A stretch of DNA of 48,576 nucleotides from the NCBI GenBank assembly GCA_050014415.1, contig JBEKDJ010000002.1, forward strand, positions 1 through 48,576, given 5' to 3'. The notes beneath the pieces are model-generated. The model saw nothing but the letters and a program-made list of their open reading frames with translations. It was not told the origin of the DNA and made no database searches. Both the position numbers and the translations under genes were made by a program. Positions 41,135 through 48,576 of the stretch are shown one piece after another (the first letter of the stretch is position 1; each line of letters begins with the position of its first letter). This DNA is from JBEKDJ01 sp050014415. GTDB taxonomy: Bacteria > Desulfobacterota > BSN033 > UBA1163.

Positions 41135-42505
41135 CTATCGGCTACTAGCTTCCTTACCAATGTATTTCTTAACTAATTCCACAAGGTCCTGGGCATATTG
41201 ATGGAGCTTCGTCTCATCTTCACCCTCGACCATGATCCGGAGAAGAGGCTCAGTCCCTGAGTAGCGAATCAAGATTCGGCCGGACTGGCCCAGCGATCCC
41301 TCAATCTTCTTAATCCTCTCATCAATCGCCCGAGACTCGGAGAGGTCTTTTCTTTCTCTTACCTCGACGTTATAGAGTACCTGGGGAAGAGGTTCCATGA
41401 CTTTAGCCAATTCATCCAGCGGTCGTCTCTTTTGTTTCATGATGGCCAAAACCTGGAGGGCCGTGAGAATGCCGTCGCCGGTCGTATTATAATCTAAGAA
41501 GATGGTGTGGCCCGATTGCTCTCCTCCCAGGTTAAAATCTCCTCGGACCATCTCTTCGACAACATAACGATCTCCCACCCGGGTTCGAACCACTTTTCCT
41601 CCTGCTTCTTTTATGGCTCGATCCAGCCCCATGTTACTCATGACCGTAGTGACTAAAGTGCCCTTCCTCAATCGTTTTTTTGACAGTAGTTGAAGGCCGC
41701 AGATGGCCAGGATATGATCTCCATCCACCAGTTTCCCATGGCGATCCACAAAGACAATCCGATCCGCATCGCCATCGAGCGCCATTCCGATATCCGCCCT
41801 TTTCTCAAGGACGAGGCGACTGATTACCTCCGGGTGAAGGGAACCACAATCTGCATTGATATTCTCCCCATCGGGCTCTACGCCGATAGGGATTATCTCT
41901 GCCCCCAATTCCTCGAAAACGGCGGGTGCCACCCGATAGGCGGCCCCATTGGCGCAATCCAAGGCGATCCGAAGCCCATCCAGCGTCAGATCGTTAGGGA
42001 AGGTGTTTTTGAGGAAAACGACATACCTCCCAATCGCGTCATCGATCCGGTAGGCTTTTCCGACTTCGTTGGCAGTCGGTCGCAGGGAATGGAGGTGATT
42101 CGAGAGGACCAATTCTTCGATCTGATGTTCCATTTGGTCGGGGAGTTTGAAACCATCCTGGGAAAAGATCTTAATCCCGTTGTCATAATAAGGATTGTGG
42201 GAAGCTGAGATTACCACCCCAGCGTTTGCTCTCATACTGGTTGTGATGAAAGCAATACCGGGGGTCGGTAGTGGTCCTACCAGCATCACATCAGCTCCCA
42301 TCGAGCAGATGCCAGAGGCGAGAGCCGTCTCCAACATATATCCTGACAGTCGGGTATCTTTGCCGACCACAATCCGATGTCTTCCCTTGACCTCCTTAAA
42401 AAGGTGGGCAACGGCCCTACCGAGTTGCAAGGCTATTTCGCCGGTCATCGGGTCCACATTAGCGACGCCCCTTATCCCGTCTGTCCCGAATAATTTCCGC
42501 CTCAT
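41135..42505 (-). CDS. glmM: Phosphoglucosamine mutase
   Basis: A 456-residue enzyme converting glucosamine-6-phosphate to glucosamine-1-phosphate for peptidoglycan and LPS precursors. The start is placed at the ATG 42505 (MRRKLFGTDGIRG), with GGGAAAGAG upstream; an in-frame ATG at 42577 would add a non-conserved leader. Catalytic Ser102 is in SASHNPYYDNG, metal-binding DGDADR near 240, and the phosphate-binding RYSGTEPLLRIM is near the end. It lies directly downstream of folP; the diadenylate cyclase and YbbR genes that often stand between folP and glmM in related genomes are absent. Confidence 0.96.
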   Translation of the reverse strand: MRRKLFGTDGIRGVANVDPMTGEIALQLGRAVAHLFKEVKGRHRIVVGKDTRLSGYMLETALASGICSMGADVMLVGPLPTPGIAFITTSMRANAGVVISASHNPYYDNGIKIFSQDGFKLPDQMEHQIEELVLSNHLHSLRPTANEVGKAYRIDDAIGRYVVFLKNTFPNDLTLDGLRIALDCANGAAYRVAPAVFEELGAEIIPIGVEPDGENINADCGSLHPEVISRLVLEKRADIGMALDGDADRIVFVDRHGKLVDGDHILAICGLQLLSKKRLRKGTLVTTVMSNMGLDRAIKEAGGKVVRTRVGDRYVVEEMVRGDFNLGGEQSGHTIFLDYNTTGDGILTALQVLAIMKQKRRPLDELAKVMEPLPQVLYNVEVRERKDLSESRAIDERIKKIEGSLGQSGRILIRYSGTEPLLRIMVEGEDETKLHQYAQDLVELVKKYIGKEASSR

Positions 42506-42603
42506 CTCTTTCCCGTGCCTTCCAGCAGGCACCATGCCTCTCTTTTGAGACTTCTTCATCGTTACCATCGTTACCATAAATCCTTAGAAAAGGCAAGCAA
42601 GGG

Positions 42604-42689
42604 GGGTAAGAATAGGGACATATTCCATTTATTAGAATGAGGCCACCTGTTATTAGGATGAAAAATGGGATGTGTCCCTATTCTTACCC
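42604..42689. repeat. Palindromic mini-element with GGGTAAGAATAGGGACA arms
   Basis: The left arm (42604-42630) and right arm (42663-42689) are inverted copies matching at 25 of 27 bases, with a 32-base loop. The word AATAGGGACA-CATCCCATTT is of the type seen at the ends of REP-like or RAYT-associated elements. The right arm contains the stop codon (42684-42686) that ends the displaced folP carboxy-terminal frame, so the element sits at the 3' end of folP. Confidence 0.6.
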
Positions 42690-43830
42690 GGCTAGGCGAA
42701 TCGCATCGGCAACGGCAAGTGTCTTTTTTGCCTGGAGTACGTCATGGCATCGGACGATATGAGCGCCATTGAGAGCTGCGATGGCGATGCTTGAAAGAGT
42801 TCCCTGATGTCCCCAAGAGTATTGGTCTACCAAGTACCCGGAATTCCGAGAGATTTTTTATGATTTGGAGGTTGTCCTCAAGGGTCTTTCCAAAGCCAAT
42901 CCCTGGATCGATGATGATCTGTTGCGGGTCTAATCCGGCAGATTCTGCTTTGTGAATGGAGTCTTTCAGGTATTGGAGTATTTCAGAGAAAAGAGAGTCA
43001 TAGCGGACATCCTTCTGCATCGTTTCTGGGGTTCCTCGGATGTGCATCAGGATTAGGGGGATATCTCCCTTTGCAGCCACCTGAGCAAGCTCAGGGTCAA
43101 AGTGTAATCCAGTGATATCATTTATGATTTCAGCCCCTGCCTCCAAGGCTTTCCGGGCCACTGCCGATTTGTAAGTATCTACGGAAATCGGAATATCTAT
43201 CTCTTTGGCAAGGGATTCAATCACAGGCATAATCCGACGTAATTCCTCTTCCAATCCAAGGGGTTTTGAACCTGGCCTGGTGGATTCCCCTCCGATGTCC
43301 AAGAGATCCGCTCCCTCTTCGACCATTTTCAGACCATGAGCAATAGCCTTTTCCTTGATGAAGTAGAGGCCGCCGTCTGAAAAGGAATCAGGAGTGACGT
43401 TGAGAACCCCCATCAAGAGGGTTCGCCCTCCCAACGTGAATGTCCGCTTCCGACAGCGTATGGAGAAATGAGTTCTTGAGACATTGTCGAGGGTTTCCTC
43501 TAGGCATTGGCCAAGGGGCTGGAGGTGGGGATTTCGGTCCAATTTGAGGATCAGTTCTTCAAACTGATTTCGGATGCCCATGAGAATGACGTCGGTCGAT
43601 CCGATGCTACAGTCGAGCCCCCTCGCGTCGACAGCAGCATCGCCACCCAAGGAGAGCATCTCCTGTTTTAGAAGATTGGCAGTCCGCGGGTCGATCCCTT
43701 CCACCTTGAAATTGAATTGAAGGGTCTTTCCTTTCACCCACTCCATGCCAGTGGCATCCACCCCCACCTTTTCCATTTGATAGAGGGCGTCTCCGGCGTT
43801 GGTGATGTTAAGGCACCGTATTAAGTTCAT
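42684..43830 (-). pseudogene. folP: Dihydropteroate synthase, frame broken near 3' end
   Basis: Joins pterin pyrophosphate and p-aminobenzoate in folate synthesis. The main frame (43830 to 42742, 362 residues) has an extra amino-terminal domain of about 130 residues, then the DHPS barrel: LLMGVLNVTPDSFSDGG, DIGGESTRPGSK, INDITGLH and DPGIGFGKTLEDN. After ILLGTS it departs from the family. The missing end is found in another frame, GTLSSIAIAALNGAHIVRCHDV, running to TAA at 42684. The SRKSFIG segment with the pterin-contacting Lys is absent between them, so roughly 50-60 bases seem deleted with a frame change near 42798-42815. Either the gene is inactive or the assembly is wrong here. Confidence 0.85.
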
Positions 43831-43936
43831 CGAACCAATCTAGCTGCTTGAAAAGAGCATGCCTCCGGCTGCCTCTAAGTGGCCTCTAATCGTGAAATTC
43901 CAACCTGTGGTTTTTTGGTGCTTGGGATTTGGAGAC

Positions 43937-45736
43937 TTACAATTCACCCCTTATGATGGATTCGATCTGGCTTCCGTCGAGAACCTCTTTTTCAAGAAGA
44001 GCATTCGCCAATTGATGGAGTGTGGCCAGATTCTGCTGGATGATGCTTCTTGCTTTTTGATAACTTCCGGTAACGATGGACCTGATCTCACCATCGATGA
44101 GATGAGCTGTCTCTTCGCTGTAATCTCGATGTTGAGCAAACTCCCTCCCCAAGAAGATCTGTTCCTCTTTTTTCCCGAAGGCTAGGGGACCCAGTTTCTC
44201 GCTCATCCCCCATTCGCACACCATCTTTCTGGCAATCTCGGTAGCCTGCTCAATGTCATTGCCTGCACCGGTCGTTTGACGGTTCAACACTAGCTCCTCT
44301 GCCGCCCTTCCTCCCATCATGATGGCGATATTGTTCAGGAGGTAGTCTTTAGGGTAGGTATGTTTTTCGTCGATGGGAAGCTGCTGGGTAAGACCAAGAG
44401 CTCGGCCGCGAGGGATGATCGTCACTTTGTGGATGGGGTCTGTTCCCGGGATCATCCTGGCTACTAAGGCGTGGCCTGCCTCGTGGTACGCAGTTATTCT
44501 CCGTTCTTCCAAAGGAATGATCATCGATCGACGTTCCACACCCATCAAGACTTTGTCCTTGGCCTGTTCGAAGTCGACCATCTCTACTCGCTCTTTTCCC
44601 AACCGGGCAGCCAAGAGGGCTCCTTCATTCACCAGATTTTCCAGATCGGCCCCGGTAAATCCGGGAGTTCCCCTAGCGAGAACCGCGAGAACGACGTCAT
44701 CTGCCAATGGCGTGCGTTTAGAATGGACCTTGAGTATCTTCTCTCTCCCTTTCACATCGGGAACGGGTACGACCACTTGCCGGTCGAACCGTCCGGGCCT
44801 GAGCAGGGCAGGGTCCAAGACATCGGGTCGGTTCGTCGCTGCGATCAAGATCACACCTTCATTCGATTCAAAGCCATCCATTTCAACCAATAACTGGTTC
44901 AGAGTCTGTTCCCGCTCGTCATGGCCTCCACCGAGGCCAGCCCCACGGTGCCTTCCAACCGCATCGATTTCATCAATGAAGATGATGCAAGGGGCGTTGC
45001 GTTTTCCTTGGAGAAAGAGATCCCGGACCCGGGAGGCCCCAACCCCAACAAACATCTCAACAAAATCAGAGCCACTAATACTGTAGAAAGGGACATCAGC
45101 CTCGCCTGCAATGGCCCGGGCCAACAGCGTTTTACCCGTGCCCGGAGCGCCGATGAGAAGTACCCCCTTGGGGATTCTCCCTCCCAGTTTCGTAAATTTC
45201 TTGGGCTCTCTGAGAAAGGAGATGATCTCCTGCAGTTCATCTTTGGCTTCTTCGATCCCGGCTACGTTTTCGAACGTCACTTGATGGGTTTCTTTGGTCA
45301 GGATCTTAGCTTTGCTCTTCCCAAAGGAGAGTGCCTTTCCGCCCCCAATCTGAATTTGTCGCATGAAGAAGAGAAAAACGCCGATCAAAAGGATCATTGG
45401 GAACCAAGACAGGAGGTATTGCCAGAATGGGGATTCTTCTTCTTTCTTGACGTTGATGACCACATGTTTCTCCCTGAGCATCTTGATCATCTCGGGATCC
45501 TCAGGGGCATAGGTTTTATAATGTTTGTCGTCGATGCCTTTCCAAGCGATATTTTTCCCTCTGACTTCTACTTCAAGGACCTGGTTATTCTCTACAGCAG
45601 AAATAAAATCGGAATAATTCTTATCTAGAACCGTTTGACGTGGTCTGTTGAAAAGGTTGAAAAGGAAGATCATGATGAGGATGATGATTCCCCAGAAGGC
45701 TAGATTTTTCGAAATTGAATTCAAACCTTTCTCCAT
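43937..45736 (-). CDS. ftsH: ATP-dependent zinc metalloprotease FtsH
   Basis: A 599-residue inner-membrane AAA+ protease that degrades membrane and regulatory proteins. Two membrane helices (about 11-28 and 105-125) flank a periplasmic domain. AAA+ motifs are GAPGTGKTLLARA and IIFIDEIDAVG, with SRH-type AATNRPDVLDPALLRPGR. The zinc motif HEAGH is at 418-422, and the third ligand is expected in the helical region after NRQTTGAGNDIEQA. Slightly shorter than many homologues because the carboxy tail is short. A TACTGTATT element lies ten bases upstream of the start region (45746-45758). Confidence 0.97.
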   Translation of the reverse strand: MEKGLNSISKNLAFWGIIILIMIFLFNLFNRPRQTVLDKNYSDFISAVENNQVLEVEVRGKNIAWKGIDDKHYKTYAPEDPEMIKMLREKHVVINVKKEEESPFWQYLLSWFPMILLIGVFLFFMRQIQIGGGKALSFGKSKAKILTKETHQVTFENVAGIEEAKDELQEIISFLREPKKFTKLGGRIPKGVLLIGAPGTGKTLLARAIAGEADVPFYSISGSDFVEMFVGVGASRVRDLFLQGKRNAPCIIFIDEIDAVGRHRGAGLGGGHDEREQTLNQLLVEMDGFESNEGVILIAATNRPDVLDPALLRPGRFDRQVVVPVPDVKGREKILKVHSKRTPLADDVVLAVLARGTPGFTGADLENLVNEGALLAARLGKERVEMVDFEQAKDKVLMGVERRSMIIPLEERRITAYHEAGHALVARMIPGTDPIHKVTIIPRGRALGLTQQLPIDEKHTYPKDYLLNNIAIMMGGRAAEELVLNRQTTGAGNDIEQATEIARKMVCEWGMSEKLGPLAFGKKEEQIFLGREFAQHRDYSEETAHLIDGEIRSIVTGSYQKARSIIQQNLATLHQLANALLEKEVLDGSQIESIIRGEL

Positions 45737-45745
45737 CTGAAGGGA

Positions 45746-45758
45746 AACTACTGTATTC
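45746..45758. promoter_or_regulatory. Weak AAATACNGTATTT-like match upstream of ftsH
   Basis: AACTACTGTATTC matches 10 of 12 motif positions and lies just upstream of the ftsH start. As a lone copy outside the signalling island it may be chance. Confidence 0.2.
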
Positions 45759-45903
45759 TAATAGCATAATACACCCATCATTTCAATATCATCTGCTCAA
45801 ACGGGAAAGGAAGAGGGAGTCGCACCGGCCATCCGCCTAAGGTAATAGAAGAGACATCTCTAGAGGAGGGAGTGGACACTTTTTGCTTGAAAAAAGAGGA
45901 GGA

Positions 45904-45929
45904 AATTGATATTTGATATTTTATCAATT
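45904..45929. promoter_or_regulatory. Candidate Crp/Fnr operator (dyad)
   Basis: AATTGAT-N12-ATCAATT, with an inner TTGAT-ATTTT-ATCAA at 45913-45927. The half-sites equal those of Fnr/Dnr boxes, but the inner spacer is 5 rather than 4 bases. It lies about 60 bases upstream of a Crp/Fnr-family gene, suggesting autoregulation. Confidence 0.35.
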
Positions 45930-45990
45930 CCAGGAATCCTAGGTGTAAGAGACAATTTCCTAAATTTGTACCTGGAAGAGTTCGAGGAAT

Positions 45991-46680
45991 ATGTCCATAG
46001 ATCTATTAAGGCAATGCCCCCTTTTTGCTGGATTACAGGAAAGAGATCTAAGGAAAGTCAGGGCCATTACCTTGCCCAGAATGTACAGGAAAAAGGAGGT
46101 TCTCTTTTCCGATGGGGAGGAGGCAAAGGGTTTTTACGTCATCCTCTCAGGGAAGGTGAAACTCTACAAGATATCGCCAGAGGGCAAGGAGCAGATTCTC
46201 CATGTGGTTTCTGCACCCGACGCCTTCGCTGAGGCAGCCCTCTTTCTCGAAGGGACTTATCCCGCCTTTGCCGAAGCCCTGAGTGATAGTCAACTCCTCT
46301 TCTTTCCCAAGAGGAATTTCATCGAGCTGATCGAGAAGAATCCTCAGCTCAGTATCAACATGATCGTCTCGCTCTCACAATATCTGAAGAAGTTTGCATC
46401 GTTGATCGAGGAGCTCTCCCTTAGAGAGGTTTCCTCCAGGATCGCAAAATACCTGATCGATCTCTCATTGAAGTCATCGAAAGAGGGGAAGAGCCCCACG
46501 GAAATAGAACTGGACTTGAGCAAAACACAACTGGCCTCCAAACTCGGGACGATCAGCGAGACCCTTTCAAGAACTTTTGCAAAGATGAAATCGAAAAGGA
46601 TTATTGATGTCAGAAGGAATAGAATACTGATCCTCAATCGAGAGCTGTTGGGAGAAATGGCCTCAGGAATGAAAATCTGA
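45991..46680 (+). CDS. Crp/Fnr-family transcriptional regulator
   Basis: A 229-residue regulator. The cyclic-nucleotide-binding-like sensor (about 5-125) has LFSDGEEAKGFYVILSGKVKL, and a dimer helix spans about 130-150. The carboxy-terminal winged helix-turn-helix has LDLSKTQLASKLGTISETLSRTF in parts. No amino-terminal Cys cluster for an Fe-S centre is present (only Cys9), so it is not an O2-sensing Fnr; a Dnr/NnrR-like haem or other effector is possible. With NO reductase genes in the window, nitrosative control is a reasonable guess only. It is convergent with, and overlaps by 18 bases, the acyl-CoA synthetase gene. Confidence 0.92.
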   Translation: MSIDLLRQCPLFAGLQERDLRKVRAITLPRMYRKKEVLFSDGEEAKGFYVILSGKVKLYKISPEGKEQILHVVSAPDAFAEAALFLEGTYPAFAEALSDSQLLFFPKRNFIELIEKNPQLSINMIVSLSQYLKKFASLIEELSLREVSSRIAKYLIDLSLKSSKEGKSPTEIELDLSKTQLASKLGTISETLSRTFAKMKSKRIIDVRRNRILILNRELLGEMASGMKI

Positions 46681-48576
46681 TTTCAGGATAATTGTGGCAT
46701 CTACGGCTATAGGCTCTCCGTCTACAATCAAGAGCGGGTTGATATCGATCTCCTCGATTTTTTCAAAGGTCTGAGCAAGCCATCCCAGCCTGATCAGCCA
46801 GTCACTCAGGCTTTTCATGTTCACGGGCTTTGAACCCCGATATCCTTTGAACAGAACCTGTCCTCTCAAATCCGATACCATCCCGGATACCTCTTCCTCA
46901 TTTAAGGGCGCCAGCCGGAAAACTACATCCCTGTAAACCTCGGTCCAAATTCCACCCAGGCCAAACATGACGGCAGGTCCGAACGAAGGGTCCCGGACGA
47001 TCCCCGCGATCAGTTCAAGATCGCTTTTCAACATCGGCTGAATCATGAAGAACTGAGGTTTGGATGTCAAGCTGAGCATTTCTTGATAAGCTGACCTTAG
47101 GTGACTGGGATTGTATAGATTAAGCTTAACGAAGCCAGCCTCGGTTTTATGGACTTGTCCTTCGACCCTTCCTTTCAGGACAACGGGAAAGCCCATCTTG
47201 TGAGAAGCCCTAAGGGCTGCTGCATAGCTCTTAACCATTTCTTCTTCGACCACTTTGAGGTTCAGGGCCTTGAGCCATTTCTTAGCCTCATGTTCATCTA
47301 AAATGGTAGCCCCCTGTTCGTCCGCCTGCCTGGATAGCTCCTTGAGTGAGGAAGTATCCTGAAGACTGAGATAAGGGACCTTCGATCTTTCTGTCGATTT
47401 CGCAGAACGCCACTGGTCTGCCGGCGGGCCCCCGTCTTCTCGCCTGGGATGCTCGAAGAGTTTGGCCATCACCGTGACTGTTCGATGGATCTCAGAAAAA
47501 GTCGGCCAGCCCTCTTCTTCCAAGGCCATTCGTGTGGCCTCACGGCTCTCCTCTGGTCCCATGAGCCAGAATAGAATGGGCTTCGCGGGCTTCTTGATGT
47601 CTAACATGATCTCTTTCATGTTTAGGAACCAGATTCCAGATCCAGCAAAGAGATGGACGATAATCCCATCCACCTCGGGGTCATCATAGAGGGCCTCAAG
47701 GCCGACCTTATAGGGTAATTCAATTCCGTGCTTCTCGATCGCTGGCCAAAAGTCTACGGGATTCCTGACCGGCATCCAGGGTGGGGACAAGTCCTCCAGC
47801 CGACGCAGCGTTTGGGAGGACAGACGGGCCAGGGTCAAGCCATTCTTCACCAAGTGGTCCGTAGTTACAATCCCCGCAGCTCCGCTATAGCTCAGAATGG
47901 CAATCCCTGGTTTCTTAGCTGGCGATTGTCGTATAAGAAAACCCTTTTCAAGGCTACGAGCAATATCCGTCATCTCAAAAAAGTCGTCTGCCAGGTGGAC
48001 ACCTGCCTGCCTCAAAACCCCCCTTATCAGTGCATCGTTTCCAGAAAGGGATGCGGTATGGCTGATCGAGGCCTCAGCGCCGAGCGAGGTCTTTCCTCCT
48101 GTGAGCACGACGATGGGCTTGGTCGCCGATGTGGCAAGTTCAAAAAAACGACGTCCGTGAATGAAAGATTCCAAATAGAGGCCGACCACCTTGGTCGCTG
48201 GATCATTGAGCAGGTATTCCAGGAGTTCGGTTTCCTCAACATCGCTCTTGTTTCCGATAGAGCAGACTTTGGCCAAGCCTAGGGTTCTATTTGCCATCAG
48301 GGTAGTGATGAAACGAGCTGACAGGAGACCACTTTGAACAATCAGCGAGACTCCGCCGGGATTCATCGCCCCTTTCCAAGCCTCAGTGGTGACAAATGAA
48401 AAGACGTATGGTTTCCATGTATCGATCAGACCCATGCAGTTGGGTCCCCATATTCGCAGTCCACCTTTACGGGCAATAGCGAGGCATTGATCTTGCAAGG
48501 CTTTTCCCTCAGATCCTATCTCAGCAAAACCACCCGATTGGATAATGACTCCCCGGACGCCTTTTATGACACAGTC
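46663..48576 (-). CDS. ADP-forming acyl-CoA synthetase (acetate-CoA ligase family), 5' end outside window
   Basis: The frame continues to the right edge (DCVIKGVRGVIIQSGGFAE before 48498), so the amino-terminal CoA-binding domain is cut. Visible are the succinyl-CoA-ligase-like part with WGPNCMGL and SLIVQSGLLSA, the phospho-His motif ISHTASLSGND, and a carboxy-terminal ATP-grasp part (VVEEEMVKSYAAALR, GFPVVLKGRVEGQVHKTE, IDINPLLIVDG). These fused alpha-beta enzymes interconvert acyl-CoA + ADP + Pi with acid + CoA + ATP, giving ATP from fermentation products or activating acids. The order is the bacterial fused form. Confidence 0.93.
   Translation of the reverse strand, partial: DCVIKGVRGVIIQSGGFAEIGSEGKALQDQCLAIARKGGLRIWGPNCMGLIDTWKPYVFSFVTTEAWKGAMNPGGVSLIVQSGLLSARFITTLMANRTLGLAKVCSIGNKSDVEETELLEYLLNDPATKVVGLYLESFIHGRRFFELATSATKPIVVLTGGKTSLGAEASISHTASLSGNDALIRGVLRQAGVHLADDFFEMTDIARSLEKGFLIRQSPAKKPGIAILSYSGAAGIVTTDHLVKNGLTLARLSSQTLRRLEDLSPPWMPVRNPVDFWPAIEKHGIELPYKVGLEALYDDPEVDGIIVHLFAGSGIWFLNMKEIMLDIKKPAKPILFWLMGPEESREATRMALEEEGWPTFSEIHRTVTVMAKLFEHPRREDGGPPADQWRSAKSTERSKVPYLSLQDTSSLKELSRQADEQGATILDEHEAKKWLKALNLKVVEEEMVKSYAAALRASHKMGFPVVLKGRVEGQVHKTEAGFVKLNLYNPSHLRSAYQEMLSLTSKPQFFMIQPMLKSDLELIAGIVRDPSFGPAVMFGLGGIWTEVYRDVVFRLAPLNEEEVSGMVSDLRGQVLFKGYRGSKPVNMKSLSDWLIRLGWLAQTFEKIEEIDINPLLIVDGEPIAVDATIILKSDFHS

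Noticed and set aside
45874..45886. Sigma-54-like TGGACAC-TTTTTGC upstream of the Crp/Fnr gene
   Set aside because: The spacing between GG and GC is 9 instead of 10 and the -24 box is TGGACA; spacing is strict for sigma-54.
1..48576. tRNA, rRNA or CRISPR loci
   Set aside because: No T-loop/acceptor pattern in gaps, no rRNA-like sequence and no regularly spaced identical repeats were seen; the phrase repeats are degenerate and unspaced.

Overview
The window looks like a chromosome piece from an anaerobic or micro-aerobic deltaproteobacterium-like organism (Desulfobacterota or a neighbour; lineage is inference). The reasons are the housekeeping order ftsH-folP-glmM-pdxJ-acpS-nnr-tsaE-lysC-cimA, which resembles Geobacter-type genomes, plus multihaem cytochromes, a sigma-54 activator with a sigma-54 promoter, and very large multi-PAS kinases. 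No tRNA, rRNA, CRISPR array or intact transposase was seen. Both window edges cut genes: lon on the left and an ADP-forming acyl-CoA synthetase on the right.

Layout. 1-5 kb: lon 3' end, a Memo-family protein, a small coiled-coil protein, a YjbQ-type protein, a PPP-family phosphatase and a HAD hydrolase. 5-11 kb: a repeat-filled gap with a MITE-like element, an NtrC-type sigma-54 activator, a small membrane protein, then a sigma-54 promoter driving two paralogous small membrane proteins, a single-domain receiver, an 11-haem membrane-anchored cytochrome c and a 4-TM cytochrome b. This is probably a quinone-linked electron-transfer module. 11-15.5 kb: an M48 metalloprotease with TPRs and a three-GAF hybrid kinase. 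15.6-22.1 kb (minus): an Mla/MCE lipid-transport set (mlaE-mlaF-mlaD) running into an octahaem HAO-like gene (frameshifted, with one haem cysteine lost) and a quinol-type nitric oxide reductase. 22.1-23.6 kb: a secreted small protein, a decayed membrane gene and a glycogen-binding-domain protein.

23.5-31.7 kb is a signalling island: a short histidine kinase, two paralogous stand-alone receivers, a NarL-type regulator and a 1590-residue MASE3/PAS/GAF kinase. Their upstream regions share a 13-base palindromic motif, AAATACNGTATTT, present singly or repeated. It looks like a common operator and is the best candidate here for an undescribed regulatory circuit.

31.8-48.6 kb: a DUF2231 remnant, a ComEA/SLBB-type protein, then the housekeeping run (cimA, lysC, tsaE, a bifunctional-nuclease-family protein, a bacterial eRF1/Vms1-like protein, nnr, acpS, pdxJ, glmM, folP, ftsH), a Crp/Fnr regulator and the acyl-CoA synthetase. 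The folP reading frame is broken by a small deletion.

The gaps carry several families of short-phrase repeats (variants of GCGGAATGCGGATT, ATGATCAGTTATCAATT and GGTTATCAGG) and palindromic mini-elements. In several places these run into coding sequence: they supply the start of the ComEA-like gene, both ends of tsaE, the displaced stop of folP and an in-frame insertion in the ComEA-like protein.
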